Position numbers and translations under genes: made by a program | NCBI RefSeq assembly: GCF_002797535.1 | Contig: NZ_PGFD01000002.1 | Coordinates: forward strand, 310,001 to 374,000 | Source of the DNA: Chryseobacterium geocarposphaerae | Lineage (GTDB): Bacteria; Bacteroidota; Bacteroidia; Flavobacteriales; Weeksellaceae | Reading direction: 5' to 3' | DNA length: 64,000 nt | Shown: piece by piece, positions 34,382 through 43,154 of the stretch | Numbering within the stretch: the first letter of the stretch is position 1 | Layout of the letters: each line of letters begins with the position of its first letter | Notes under the pieces: generated by a model | Told to the model about the DNA's origin: nothing | Databases searched by the model: none | The model's input: only the letters and a program-made list of their open reading frames with translations

Positions 34382-35095
34382 ATGAGCCAATTATTCTATC
34401 TAAAAGAATGCTCTTCTACTAATGACGAAATATCAAAGTTTTTACTTTATGATCACTCAGATTTTATTTCGGTGCACACCTATAATCAGACTCAGGGTCG
34501 CGGACAGTACGGAAATACATGGGCTGCGACTGCAGGGAAAAATTTAGCTTATACACTGGCGGTAAAGATCCAAAACATTTTGGTTTCAGATTTTATGTTC
34601 AATTATTATACCGCAATTATCATTAGAGATTTTCTTGCCAATCTGACTGAAAATAAAGTAGAGATAAAATGGCCAAACGATATCATCCTTAAAAATAAAA
34701 AAATCGTTGGAATTTTAATAGAAAAGAAAAAAATTAATCAAAATAATTATTTCATCATTGGGGCCGGATTCAATATCCTGCAGGAAAAATTTGACGAAAT
34801 ATCCAATGCAGGCTCCCTTTTAACGCAGACAGGAAAGCATTTTGATATTAATCAATTTACTTTAAACTTACATGATTTTTTGGTTGAAAAACTTCAAAAC
34901 ATTCCTTCAGAACAAGAAATTTTGAATCAATTCAACGACTATTTGTTCCGAAAGGATCAGATTTCGGTTTTCGAGCTCGACCAGAAAAGACAAAATGGCA
35001 TTATAAGACACGCCGATGAAAAAGGCGAACTCTGGATTGAACTTGAAAGCGGATTACAATCTTTTTACCACAAAGAAATAAAGCTTCTTTACTGA
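34382..35095 (+). CDS. birA: Biotin--[acetyl-CoA-carboxylase] ligase
   Basis: This cytosolic enzyme activates biotin with ATP and attaches it to the biotin carboxyl carrier protein of acetyl-CoA carboxylase. The 237-residue protein is the monofunctional type without the N-terminal DNA-binding domain of E. coli BirA. Motifs are STNDEISKF, the biotinoyl-AMP loop GRGQYGNTWAA with GKNLAYTLA, KWPNDIILKNKKIVGIL and the C-terminal SH3-like strand region. Its last seven bases overlap the 3' end of the convergent LptF/LptG gene, so antisense interference between the two transcripts is possible. Confidence 0.92.
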   Translation: MSQLFYLKECSSTNDEISKFLLYDHSDFISVHTYNQTQGRGQYGNTWAATAGKNLAYTLAVKIQNILVSDFMFNYYTAIIIRDFLANLTENKVEIKWPNDIILKNKKIVGILIEKKKINQNNYFIIGAGFNILQEKFDEISNAGSLLTQTGKHFDINQFTLNLHDFLVEKLQNIPSEQEILNQFNDYLFRKDQISVFELDQKRQNGIIRHADEKGELWIELESGLQSFYHKEIKLLY

Positions 35096-36201
35096 TTAGC
35101 TCTTTTAAGATATAAATAGGCAGCAAGAGGGAAAAAGACAATATTGGGAAACCACATTGCCAGAATCGGCGACATACTTTTATTTTCAGACACCACTTTT
35201 AACGCTTCAAAGGAAAAAACAAAAACAAAGGCTAAAGAAATCCCGACGGCCAGGTTAATTCCTAACCCTCCTCTTTTTTTCTGGGAAGATAATGAAAGCG
35301 CTAAAAACGTAAGAATAATAATAGAAACAGGCATTGAAGTCCTCTGATAGAGCTCATTTAAATGGGTATTTAAATTACTGTTTCCTTTTTCTTTCTCTCT
35401 GGCAATAAATTTCAGAAGCTCAGGAGTTGTCTTATTCTGTCCTAAAAGTTCATTCGGAAAGAGCTCTTCCGGGCTATGTCCATAGCTTTTTCTTAATTCA
35501 GCACCATTTCCAAGCTTTTCTGAATTGTCTTTATTTATTGTTTTTTCAAGATAACTATTAAGAACAAACTGCTTTTTATCCTTATCCCAATATACATCTG
35601 AAGCTTTTAGTTCGTAAATCATTTTTCTGTCCTTATCGAACTTTTGAAAAATAAATCCGGAACCTCTTTGCTCTCTTTTATTCCAGGAATTAACGAAAAT
35701 ATATTCCGTACGGCTTATTTGTGCCGAAGCAGGTGCCGTTCCCAATACTTTTTCCTTATTTCTGGCATTGTAAGTATAAGCTTCGAGCTCATTTTTCTTA
35801 ATATTTGCCCAGGGTAGTACGAAATGATTAATCACAAGGGAAATCCCTGCAATGAAAACAGAGGTCAATAAATAGGGTCTTGCAAAACGGTGAAAACTAG
35901 CCCCACTGCTTATTACGGCAACAATCTCTGTATTATTTGCCATTCTTGAGGTAAAGTAAATCACTGAAATAAAGACCAGAATAGACAGAAACGTCATGAC
36001 CAGATTGATAATCCAGAACGGATAGAAATGGATCAAAAAATAAGTCACGTTTAGTTTAGGATCCAGTTCTGTCGCAGTCTGTATCCTGGGAATCTTTGAC
36101 TGAACATCGATTACCAATACAACTATAGACAACAATATCAGCATGAAACTGAATGTCCCAAGATATTTTTTGATAATATATTTATCTATAATTGTAATCA
36201 T
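35089..36201 (-). CDS. LptF/LptG family lipopolysaccharide-export permease
   Basis: This 370-residue inner-membrane protein is a YjgP/YjgQ-type subunit of the Lpt complex that extracts lipopolysaccharide. Three membrane helices lie near the N-terminus (IIDKYIIKKYLGTFSFMLIL, then about 50-80 and 95-125) and three at the C-terminus (from about 285), with a periplasmic beta-jellyroll between. Only one of the LptF/LptG pair is here; the other must lie elsewhere. It follows tgt by five bases in the same direction and converges on birA with a seven-base overlap. Confidence 0.9.
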   Translation of the reverse strand: MITIIDKYIIKKYLGTFSFMLILLSIVVLVIDVQSKIPRIQTATELDPKLNVTYFLIHFYPFWIINLVMTFLSILVFISVIYFTSRMANNTEIVAVISSGASFHRFARPYLLTSVFIAGISLVINHFVLPWANIKKNELEAYTYNARNKEKVLGTAPASAQISRTEYIFVNSWNKREQRGSGFIFQKFDKDRKMIYELKASDVYWDKDKKQFVLNSYLEKTINKDNSEKLGNGAELRKSYGHSPEELFPNELLGQNKTTPELLKFIAREKEKGNSNLNTHLNELYQRTSMPVSIIILTFLALSLSSQKKRGGLGINLAVGISLAFVFVFSFEALKVVSENKSMSPILAMWFPNIVFFPLAAYLYLKRANQ

Positions 36202-36206
36202 CTCTC

Positions 36207-37340
36207 TTATAGTCTTTGTCTAAGAACCGGAACTACAGATTTTTTCCACTCATAGAAATCTCCGGCAATAATGTGTTCTCTGGCGACTTTTACCAGATCC
36301 AAATAAAATGCTAAGTTATGAATTGAGGCAATCTGTTTCCCTAAATATTCTTTAGAAACAAATAAATGTCTCACATATGATTTTGAATATTCTCTGTCTA
36401 CGAAGCTGGTTCCGAACTCATCTAAAGGTGAAAAGTCTTTTTTCCACTTTTCATTTTTCATATTCATTACCCCTTTCCAGGTGAAAAGCATGGCATTTCT
36501 TGCATTTCGGGTAGGCATTACGCAATCCATCATATCAATCCCCAAGCCTATAGATTCCAAAATATTCCACGGAGTTCCTACTCCCATTAAATATCTTGGT
36601 TTTTCTTTGGGTAAAATATCAGTAACCTCATCGGTAATTCTGTACATTTCCTCTTCAGGTTCTCCTACAGAAAGTCCGCCAATTGCATTTCCTTCTGCCC
36701 CTGCTTCAGCAATAACTTCAGCAGAGATTTTTCTTAAATCTGAATAGGTAGAACCCTGGACAATTGGAAAAAGTCTTTGTTTGTGCCCGTACAATTCAGG
36801 ATTATTTTCCGTCCATTCAATGCATCTTTTCAGCCAACGGTGCGTAAGCTCCATAGAGGTTTTTGCCTGGTTGTATTCGCAAGGATACGCAACACATTCA
36901 TCAAAAGCCATGAAAATATCAGCTCCTATCTGTCTTTGGATTTCCATAGATTTTTCAGGAGAGAACATATGATAACTTCCGTCGATATGGGATTTAAACC
37001 TGGCTCCTTCCTCAGTCATTTTTCTGCTGCTCGCCAAAGAAAACACCTGAAACCCACCTGAATCAGTAAGAATGGGAAGATCCCAGTTCATGAATTTATG
37101 TAAACCTCCCGCTTCCTGCATAGTCTCCATTCCGGGGCGCAGGTATAAATGGTATGTGTTTCCCAAAATAATCTGGGCTTTTATATCTTCTTTTAATTCT
37201 CTTTGGTGAACTGTTTTTACACTAGCAACTGTTCCAACAGGCATGAAAATAGGAGTTTGAATTGTACCGTGATCTGTGGTAATTTCTCCCGCTCTTGCCT
37301 TCCCTTCCGAGGTTTTTTCTATATTAAAAAACTTTTGCAT
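36207..37340 (-). CDS. tgt: tRNA-guanine transglycosylase (zinc cysteines absent)
   Basis: This enzyme exchanges guanine-34 for preQ1 in tRNAs for Asp, Asn, His and Tyr. The 377-residue protein has the usual length and the active-site blocks LTDSGGFQVFSL, IGADIFMAFDECV, GGLSVGEPEEEMYRI, GVGTPWNILESI and DCVMPTRNARNAMLFT. Oddity: in the C-terminal zinc site the three cysteines of the E. coli enzyme (in SPLDPECDCYTC) are replaced, with SPLDEFGTSFVD at the same place, while the His of IHNL is kept. Loss of zinc ligands may be lineage-wide in Flavobacteriia. It is flanked by the DUF4296 lipoprotein gene and lptF/G in one operon. Confidence 0.94.
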   Translation of the reverse strand: MQKFFNIEKTSEGKARAGEITTDHGTIQTPIFMPVGTVASVKTVHQRELKEDIKAQIILGNTYHLYLRPGMETMQEAGGLHKFMNWDLPILTDSGGFQVFSLASSRKMTEEGARFKSHIDGSYHMFSPEKSMEIQRQIGADIFMAFDECVAYPCEYNQAKTSMELTHRWLKRCIEWTENNPELYGHKQRLFPIVQGSTYSDLRKISAEVIAEAGAEGNAIGGLSVGEPEEEMYRITDEVTDILPKEKPRYLMGVGTPWNILESIGLGIDMMDCVMPTRNARNAMLFTWKGVMNMKNEKWKKDFSPLDEFGTSFVDREYSKSYVRHLFVSKEYLGKQIASIHNLAFYLDLVKVAREHIIAGDFYEWKKSVVPVLRQRL

Positions 37341-37346
37341 CTTAAA

Positions 37347-37724
37347 CTATCTTGATAAAGTCGGAACATTCTGAGGATTTCCGTTTTTCTTCAATTTATC
37401 TTTTATGTATTGATCTGCTTTCGGATCTTTTTTTAATAAAATTCCCTGAGCATCTTCAGTTATTCCCTGCATCTTTTGCTTTACGACGTAATACTTAAAG
37501 CTTTCAACAAAATCTTCTGATTTCACATGATGTGATTTCAGAATATATCTTGTGCCTGCTTCCAGGTTGGTATTCGGGTACATATAAGTTGCCTGGTCAT
37601 TAATCGCCAGATCCGCAATAATCTCCGCCATCTGGTCTTTGGGAATCAGATTCTTAGGTTTATCAATATAATCCTGACATGAAAACAGGCACATCAAAAT
37701 AAAAATGAAGACTGCTTTTTTCAT
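37347..37724 (-). CDS. DUF4296 family lipoprotein
   Basis: This lipoprotein of about 125 residues has a signal peptide with lipobox LFSC (MKKAVFIFILMCLFSCQDY). The conserved part is KNLIPKDQMAEIIADLAIND followed by a helical region up to KADQYIKDKLKK, as in the DUF4296 family of Bacteroidetes. The function is unknown. The start ATG 37724 overlaps the stop codon of the glycosyltransferase gene as ATGA, which argues for this start and for translational coupling; tgt follows six bases after the stop codon. Confidence 0.85.
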   Translation of the reverse strand: MKKAVFIFILMCLFSCQDYIDKPKNLIPKDQMAEIIADLAINDQATYMYPNTNLEAGTRYILKSHHVKSEDFVESFKYYVVKQKMQGITEDAQGILLKKDPKADQYIKDKLKKNGNPQNVPTLSR

Positions 37725-38437
37725 AATCTGCCGATAATTGATTTCCATTTTAAGTTTAAAACACCAAAAACCGCTTCATGAATAATTCCTCCATTCATTT
37801 TACTTTCGCCTAAAATTCTGTTGGTAAAAATAATAGGAACTTCTACAATTTTGAATCCTTTTTTGAAGGTTCTGAATTTCATTTCAATCTGAAACCCATA
37901 TCCTTTCAATCTTACATTATCAACACCTATTTCTTCCAATACTTTTCTTGAAAAACAAACAAAACCTGCTGTTGTATCATGAATGGGAAGTCCCAAAACA
38001 AATCTTACATATTTTGAGGCAAAATAAGAAAGCAAAACTCTTCCCATTGGCCAATTGACCACATTTACTCCTTTCGAATACCGGGAACCGATGGCCATAT
38101 CTGCATTTAAACAAGCTTCAAAAAGTTTTGGCAAATCGTTTGGGTTGTGGGAGAAATCAGCATCCATTTCGAAAATATAGTCATAATTATTCTCAATCGC
38201 CCATTTAAACCCATGAATGTATGCTTTTCCCAAACCATCTTTCACCTTTCGGACTGAGAGGTGCAAATAGTGTGGGAATTCTTTTTGTAAATCCTTTACG
38301 ATCTCTGCAGTTCCATCTGGAGACGAATCATCCACAACCAAAATATGAAAGTCATCCTCCAATGCAAAAACCGCGGAAATAATATCTTGAATATTTTCCT
38401 TTTCGTTATAAGTTGGAATTATGACCAGTTTTTTCAT
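37721..38437 (-). CDS. Polyprenol-phosphate mannosyltransferase-like GT2 enzyme
   Basis: This 238-residue family 2 glycosyltransferase starts MKKLVIIPTYNEKENIQDII. It has LVVDDSSPDGTAEIVKDL, the DxD-like EMDADFSHNPNDLPKL, IGSRYSKG and GYGFQIEMKFRTFKKGFKIV. This matches the dolichyl-phosphate mannose synthase (DPM1) type without C-terminal membrane helices. It would transfer a sugar from a nucleotide donor to a polyprenyl phosphate at the cytosolic membrane face, supplying protein O-glycosylation or envelope glycans. It heads a four-gene operon with DUF4296, tgt and lptF/G. An in-frame extension upstream of 38437 would overlap the promoter. Confidence 0.88.
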   Translation of the reverse strand: MKKLVIIPTYNEKENIQDIISAVFALEDDFHILVVDDSSPDGTAEIVKDLQKEFPHYLHLSVRKVKDGLGKAYIHGFKWAIENNYDYIFEMDADFSHNPNDLPKLFEACLNADMAIGSRYSKGVNVVNWPMGRVLLSYFASKYVRFVLGLPIHDTTAGFVCFSRKVLEEIGVDNVRLKGYGFQIEMKFRTFKKGFKIVEVPIIFTNRILGESKMNGGIIHEAVFGVLNLKWKSIIGRL

Positions 38438-38446
38438 TTCAGTTTG

Positions 38447-38454
38447 CAAAGATA
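38447..38454 (-). promoter_or_regulatory. -7 box of the glycosyltransferase operon
   Basis: TATCTTTG on the minus strand, nine bases before the start codon at 38437. Confidence 0.5.
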
Positions 38455-38491
38455 GTTTATTTAACCTTTTTATTTTATACAAAATAATCTA

Positions 38492-38499
38492 TAATTTTG
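38492..38499 (+). promoter_or_regulatory. -7 box of the DUF4271 gene
   Basis: TAATTTTG on the plus strand, divergent to the glycosyltransferase box. It places the transcript start near 38506, which excludes upstream start codons for the DUF4271 gene. Confidence 0.5.
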
Positions 38500-38513
38500 C
38501 AAAAAACATTCCG

Positions 38514-39182
38514 TTGTTATTATCACAAAATTTTATAAACCATGTAAGAATACCTGAGAACAACGATTGGGTAATTTTTATATTGCTGGGCTGCATCTTT
38601 TTATTTATTTTTATGATGAATGTCATAGAAAGGGACGCCAATTTAAAGGATTTTCTGCTTCAGAAATATTTTGATGCCAGTAACAATTTACCCAGTTGGG
38701 TCATTACTTCATGCGTAACCGCACTCACTTTGTCGGTTTTAGCATCTCAATATATCCCAGTTGTTCCTAAATTTGTTTCCGATCTCCAGATTTTGGGATA
38801 TCAACTCAATAAATTCGGATTTACTTTCATTGCCATCATACTTTTTTATGCTGTTAAATCTGTTTTAGGCTTTTTATTTTACCAAAGTATAGGTGATGGA
38901 AAAAAATGGTCAGTTTTTTATTTTACTGCCACAAAATTCTACTTTGTTTTATCATTTTTATTAATAATTCTCTGTGTTACCCACTATTATTTCCCGATAG
39001 ACAGAAATAAATCTTTTTTGTATTATTTATACTTCTTTTGTTTTGTCTTTATTTTCAAGGTTTTTTTCTATTTATTTCACAGAAACAACGTTTTGCCGGA
39101 AAAATGGTATTATAAATTTTTGTATATTTGCACCCTCCAAATCGCACCAATATTATTGCTTTGGAAGGTATTATTTTTATAA
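38514..39182 (+). CDS. DUF4271 family membrane protein
   Basis: This protein of about 222 residues has around six membrane helices and the family N-terminus HVRIPENNDWVIFILLGCIF, followed by VLGFLFYQSIGDGKKWSVF and a final helix pair. It is a Bacteroidetes-specific inner-membrane family of unknown function, regularly beside hemD, as here. The start is uncertain: no suitable ATG precedes the conserved region, and the TTG at 38514 is the first plausible initiator after the -7 box; the reading frame is open from 38421. A promoter-like box for hemD lies inside its 3' end. Confidence 0.8.
   Translation: MLLSQNFINHVRIPENNDWVIFILLGCIFLFIFMMNVIERDANLKDFLLQKYFDASNNLPSWVITSCVTALTLSVLASQYIPVVPKFVSDLQILGYQLNKFGFTFIAIILFYAVKSVLGFLFYQSIGDGKKWSVFYFTATKFYFVLSFLLIILCVTHYYFPIDRNKSFLYYLYFFCFVFIFKVFFYLFHRNNVLPEKWYYKFLYICTLQIAPILLLWKVLFL
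39123..39130 (+). promoter_or_regulatory. Internal -7 box for hemD
   Basis: TATATTTG lies inside the DUF4271 coding region, about 60 bases before the hemD start. It would allow separate hemD expression. Confidence 0.4.
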
Positions 39183-39189
39183 ACAGTCA

Positions 39190-39933
39190 ATGATGAGAAT
39201 AAAGTCTATATTGGTTTCACAACCTGCGCCTAGTGAATCTTCTCCATACTTGGATATAGCGAAGAAGGAAAAAATAAAAATAGATTTCCGACCTTTCATC
39301 CACGTCGAAGGAGTTGACAACAAAGAATTAAGAACACAAAAGATAGATCTAACGCAATATACCGGTATTATCTTTACCAGTAAAAATGCAATAGACCACT
39401 ACTTCAGACTTGCCGAGGAACTTCGTTTTTCGGTCCCAGATACGATGAGATATATCTGTCAATCTGAAGCGATTGCCAATTATCTTCAAAAGCATATTGT
39501 CTATAGAAAAAGAAAGATCAGTTTCGGAGAGAAGAATTTCTCGGATCTTGCTCCTCTTTTCAAAAAATTCCCAACAGAAAAATACCTTTTGCCATCTTCG
39601 GATGTACTAAGTCCGGATATTGTAAAAACACTGGATGCGGCGAATATTGACTGGACAAGAGCCATCATGTACAGAACGGTTTGCAGTGATCTTACAGATA
39701 TCAACATTAAAGATTATGAAATGTTGATTTTCTTCAGCCCGCAAGGAATTAAATCTTTACAGCAGAATTTCCCGGATTTCAAGCAAGATGAAACAAAAAT
39801 CGGAGTATTCGGAAATACAACTTTGGCTGCAGCAGAAGAGGCAGGACTGAGGGTAGATTTAATGGCACCTACAAAAGAAACTCCTTCCATGACTATGGCA
39901 TTGGAAAAATATATTAAAACACTTCACAAATAG
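39190..39933 (+). CDS. hemD: Uroporphyrinogen-III synthase
   Basis: This enzyme closes hydroxymethylbilane to uroporphyrinogen III in haem synthesis. The protein of about 247 residues shows the loosely conserved family pattern: ILVSQPAPSESSPYLDIAKK, GIIFTSKNAIDHYFRLAEEL, YLLPSSDVLSPDIVKTL, MLIFFSPQGIKSLQQNFP and GVFGNTTLAAAEEAGLRVDL, with two Rossmann-like lobes. The start is ATG 39190 or 39193; the frame is open further upstream but that part overlaps the DUF4271 gene. A hairpin terminator follows. Confidence 0.88.
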   Translation: MMRIKSILVSQPAPSESSPYLDIAKKEKIKIDFRPFIHVEGVDNKELRTQKIDLTQYTGIIFTSKNAIDHYFRLAEELRFSVPDTMRYICQSEAIANYLQKHIVYRKRKISFGEKNFSDLAPLFKKFPTEKYLLPSSDVLSPDIVKTLDAANIDWTRAIMYRTVCSDLTDINIKDYEMLIFFSPQGIKSLQQNFPDFKQDETKIGVFGNTTLAAAEEAGLRVDLMAPTKETPSMTMALEKYIKTLHK

Positions 39934-39956
39934 TTTTTAATATCAAAAATAAATCA

Positions 39957-39992
39957 GCCGTCTTTTCATACAAGGAAAGATGGTTTTTTTTT
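39957..39992 (+). terminator. Terminator after hemD
   Basis: The stem CCGTCTTTTC / GGAAAGATGG around ATACAA is followed by a run of T. Confidence 0.75.
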
Positions 39993-39995
39993 AAT

Positions 39996-40003
39996 TACAT
40001 TTG
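39996..40003 (+). promoter_or_regulatory. -7 box of the S9 peptidase gene
   Basis: TACATTTG fits TAnnTTTG, 18 bases before ATG 40022 and just after the preceding terminator. Confidence 0.5.
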
Positions 40004-40021
40004 AACAAGAATTAATATTGA

Positions 40022-42070
40022 ATGGAAGCTCCACAGGCAAAAAAAATAGAAAAAATATTAGAAATACACGGCGACAAAAGAATAGACAACTATTTCTGGC
40101 TTAATGAAAGGGAAAATCCCGAAGTTATACAATATCTGGAAGAAGAAAATGCTTACGCAGATTTCATCATGAAGGATACGGAAAAACTGCAGGAAGATCT
40201 TTTTGAAGAGATGAAAGCCCGTTACAAAAAAGACGACGAATCCCTGCCTTATTTTTTTAATGAGTACTGGTATATCGTTCGTTATGAAGAAGGAAAAGAA
40301 TATCCCATTTTTTGCCGAAAGTATAAAAGTTTAGAGAACGAAGAAGAAATCATTCTTGATGTTAATATTTTAGCAGAAGGCGAAAGCTATTTTGAAGTAG
40401 GAAGCGTTGCGGTTTCCCCGAATAATAAACTTGCGTCTTTCTCCACGGATAATGTAAGCAGAAGAATCTACTCTATCAACTTTAAAGATTTACAAACAGG
40501 AGAAATTCTTGCTGATAAAATCCCAAATACAACAGGAAAAGCCGTTTGGGCAAATGATAACGAGCACATTTTTTACATCAGAAAAGACGACAGCTTACGT
40601 GCGTTTCAGGTATACAGACACAAGCTGGGAACCGATACCTCAGAAGATGTTTTAATTTTCCATGAAAAAGATGATACGTTTGATGTGAATGTTTTTAAAA
40701 CGAAATCTTTAGAATACATTTTTATCGCAAGTTCGAGTACGATTTCTGATGAGCACAGATTTATTCCTTCTGACAATGTTTTTGCAGACTGGACTATTAT
40801 TCAGCCAAGAATTGATGATTTAGAATATTCTGTCGAGCATTATGAAGATGAGTTCTATATCATTACCAATGCAGACGATGCTATCAATTTCAAAATTGTA
40901 AAAACAAAGATTGACAATTGTGGAATGGAAAACTGGATAGATGTTATTCCCCATCGCGAAAAAGTTTTGCTGGAAGGTTTTGAAATCTTTAAAAACTATC
41001 TGGTTCTGGAAGAACGGGAAGAAGGTTTACTGCAAATAAAGATTATTGATGAAAAAACTCAGGAGTCTCATTATTTACCTTTCTCTGATCCTACTTATAC
41101 TGCCTATATAGGAATCAATTTAGAATTTGATACAGAAGTTTTACGTTACGGTTATACTTCACTCACACAGCCGGGTTCCACATACGAGTATAATATGAAA
41201 GGGAAGACCACCAAACTTCTGAAACAGCAGGAAGTATTAGGCGGAAAATTCTTTGCTGAAAATTACATTTCTGAAAGAATCTGGGCAGAGTCAAGAGATG
41301 GGGAAGCGAAAGTTCCGATTTCTTTGGTTTACCATAAAGACACGAAAAAATCAACGGACACTCCCCTGCTTTTATACGGTTATGGAAGTTATGGTCATAC
41401 GGTTGACGCCAGTTTCTCGAATGTAAGATTATCTCTTCTGGACAGAGGGTTTATCTATGCAATTGCCCACATCAGAGGTGGTGAATACTTAGGAAGAGAG
41501 TGGTATGAAGACGGAAAAATGCTTTTTAAGAAAAATACGTTCTTCGACTTTATTGATGCAGGGAAATTTTTGATCAAAGAAAACTATACCTCATCAAAGC
41601 ATTTATATGCAATGGGGGGAAGCGCAGGAGGCTTGCTTGTTGGAGCAGTTGTAAATTACGAGCCTAATTTATTCAACGGAATTGTAGCACAGGTTCCTTT
41701 TGTAGATGTCGTTTCAACGATGTTGGATGAAACCATTCCTTTGACAACCGGGGAATACGACGAGTGGGGAAATCCTAATGATGAAGAATATTATCATTAC
41801 ATGAAATCTTACTCTCCTTACGATAATGTAGAAGCGAAAGATTATCCGAATATGCTCATAACAACCGGACTACACGATTCTCAGGTTCAATATTGGGAGC
41901 CAGCAAAATGGACCGCTAAATTGAGAGAATTGAAAACGGATCATAACATTTTGATTTTCAAAACAGACATGAGCGCAGGACACGGAGGTGCAAGCGGAAG
42001 ATTTGAATCATTAAAAGAAGACGCGTTGGAATATGCCTTCTTATTAAAACTAGAAAACAAAAATGATTAA
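40022..42070 (+). CDS. S9 family oligopeptidase (oligopeptidase B-like)
   Basis: This 682-residue cytosolic serine peptidase has an N-terminal seven-bladed propeller (about 70-400) and a C-terminal alpha/beta-hydrolase domain. The nucleophile Ser534 lies in MGGSAGGLLVGA, Asp in TTGLHDSQVQYWEP and His in SAGHGGASGRF. The segment YGYGSYGHTVDASF and the acidic residues near the active site (TTGEYDEWGNP) are typical of oligopeptidase B, which cuts after Arg or Lys in short peptides. The opening residues ADKRIDNYFWLNERENPEV-like pattern (HGDKRIDNYFWLNE) also fits. There is no signal peptide. Its last eight bases overlap the next gene. Confidence 0.92.
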   Translation: MEAPQAKKIEKILEIHGDKRIDNYFWLNERENPEVIQYLEEENAYADFIMKDTEKLQEDLFEEMKARYKKDDESLPYFFNEYWYIVRYEEGKEYPIFCRKYKSLENEEEIILDVNILAEGESYFEVGSVAVSPNNKLASFSTDNVSRRIYSINFKDLQTGEILADKIPNTTGKAVWANDNEHIFYIRKDDSLRAFQVYRHKLGTDTSEDVLIFHEKDDTFDVNVFKTKSLEYIFIASSSTISDEHRFIPSDNVFADWTIIQPRIDDLEYSVEHYEDEFYIITNADDAINFKIVKTKIDNCGMENWIDVIPHREKVLLEGFEIFKNYLVLEEREEGLLQIKIIDEKTQESHYLPFSDPTYTAYIGINLEFDTEVLRYGYTSLTQPGSTYEYNMKGKTTKLLKQQEVLGGKFFAENYISERIWAESRDGEAKVPISLVYHKDTKKSTDTPLLLYGYGSYGHTVDASFSNVRLSLLDRGFIYAIAHIRGGEYLGREWYEDGKMLFKKNTFFDFIDAGKFLIKENYTSSKHLYAMGGSAGGLLVGAVVNYEPNLFNGIVAQVPFVDVVSTMLDETIPLTTGEYDEWGNPNDEEYYHYMKSYSPYDNVEAKDYPNMLITTGLHDSQVQYWEPAKWTAKLRELKTDHNILIFKTDMSAGHGGASGRFESLKEDALEYAFLLKLENKND

Positions 42071-42407
42071 CGAAGCAGAATATTGGCAAAAGATAGAACA
42101 ATTTTTCATTGAAAATTTTGACACTGAAAAAAATGCTCCGATTGAAACTTATTTGTTTTTAATTGGACTCCAGGAATTGGGAAGCGGCCAGCAAAAATAC
42201 ACTAAAGACGATAAAGTAAATTTAATCCATATTGCAGTTTGCAGATTATTAGAACCTTTTGGATATTATAAATTTTCACATTATGACGATGACGGATATC
42301 CGCACTTTGAAAAACTGGAAGAGCTTCCGGAACTGAAACCAAATGAGCAGCAGATTCTCATGAAAAAAGCAATCATCCAATATTTCCAGGATGAAGAATT
42401 GATATAA
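42063..42407 (+). CDS. Small conserved flavobacterial protein, unknown function
   Basis: This 114-residue soluble acidic protein starts within the last codons of the S9 peptidase gene (eight-base overlap), so translation is coupled. It has a helical N-terminal half with YLFLIGLQELGSGQQKYTKD, then LIHIAVCRLLEPFGYYKF, and an acidic middle (HYDDDGYPHFEKLEELPELK). I do not recognise a named domain. The overlap and a shared terminator make it part of the peptidase operon. No signal peptide or membrane segment is visible. Confidence 0.78.
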   Translation: MINEAEYWQKIEQFFIENFDTEKNAPIETYLFLIGLQELGSGQQKYTKDDKVNLIHIAVCRLLEPFGYYKFSHYDDDGYPHFEKLEELPELKPNEQQILMKKAIIQYFQDEELI

Positions 42408-42410
42408 ATA

Positions 42411-42436
42411 AAGCTTGGAGTCTTCCAAGCTTTTTT
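42411..42436 (+). terminator. Terminator after the peptidase operon
   Basis: The stem AAGCTTGGA / TCCAAGCTT around GTCT, followed by T residues, between two convergent genes. Confidence 0.85.
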
Positions 42437-42462
42437 ATTTAAATTTAATTCCGACTTTGAAA

Positions 42463-42948
42463 TTAGTCGAGAATTTCCTCCAATTGGTTCAGTCCTGTTT
42501 TAAAACCTTCTTCAAAGCCCATTTCTAGCAGTTGCTTTAAAGCGTCCTGCGAGGCAAAGTGAATATTAACGGTTACTTTCGTGCCCTCCTCTACTCCGGT
42601 AAAACCAAGCAGCCATTTTGCCTGGGGAAAATCTTCATTAATTGTTCCGTTTTCATCACAAAAAGCATCCATACCGTCAAAACTCCTGTGTTCTCTAATT
42701 TCCCCGTACTTCAATAAGGAATAATGTCTTTCTCCTTCCGGACCCACCATTGAGTACAGCCACGTTCCCCCCTCTTTAAAGTCCTGATTTTTAGTCTCAC
42801 ATTTCCAAGGCTTTGGAGCCCACCATTGATCCAAGAGTTCGGATTTGGTAAAATAATCCCACACTTTTGACACCTCTGCGTTGTAAATTTTCATGACATA
42901 AACAGAGTTTGAATCAAAATCTTCGTTAAAAGTGATCATAGATTTCAT
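42463..42948 (-). CDS. SRPBCC (AHSA1-like) domain protein
   Basis: This 161-residue soluble protein has the START-like helix-grip fold of the AHSA1/YndB family: VYVMKIYNAEVSKVWDYFTK, SELLDQWWAPKPWKCETK, FKEGGTWLYSMVGPEG and a C-terminal long helix (ALKQLLEMGFEEGFKTGLNQ). Such proteins bind hydrophobic ligands or act as stress-related cochaperone-like factors; no specific role is known here. It stands alone on the minus strand between a terminator and the promoter region of the two-component system. Confidence 0.88.
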   Translation of the reverse strand: MKSMITFNEDFDSNSVYVMKIYNAEVSKVWDYFTKSELLDQWWAPKPWKCETKNQDFKEGGTWLYSMVGPEGERHYSLLKYGEIREHRSFDGMDAFCDENGTINEDFPQAKWLLGFTGVEEGTKVTVNIHFASQDALKQLLEMGFEEGFKTGLNQLEEILD

Positions 42949-43154
42949 AATAATATTTTGGTTTAAACAAAGCTAGTTTTTTTATGGTCAACCGGAAACC
43001 AATTCTATAAAAATGATTAAATATTTATAAATAAATGTTAAAAAACGCTCTTTTAAGAAAAATTATACAATTTTTTGGCTCGTATTTTGTTTATCAAATC
43101 TTAAAATGATTAATTTTAACATTCACAATTATAAAAAACTATTAAAATTAAATA

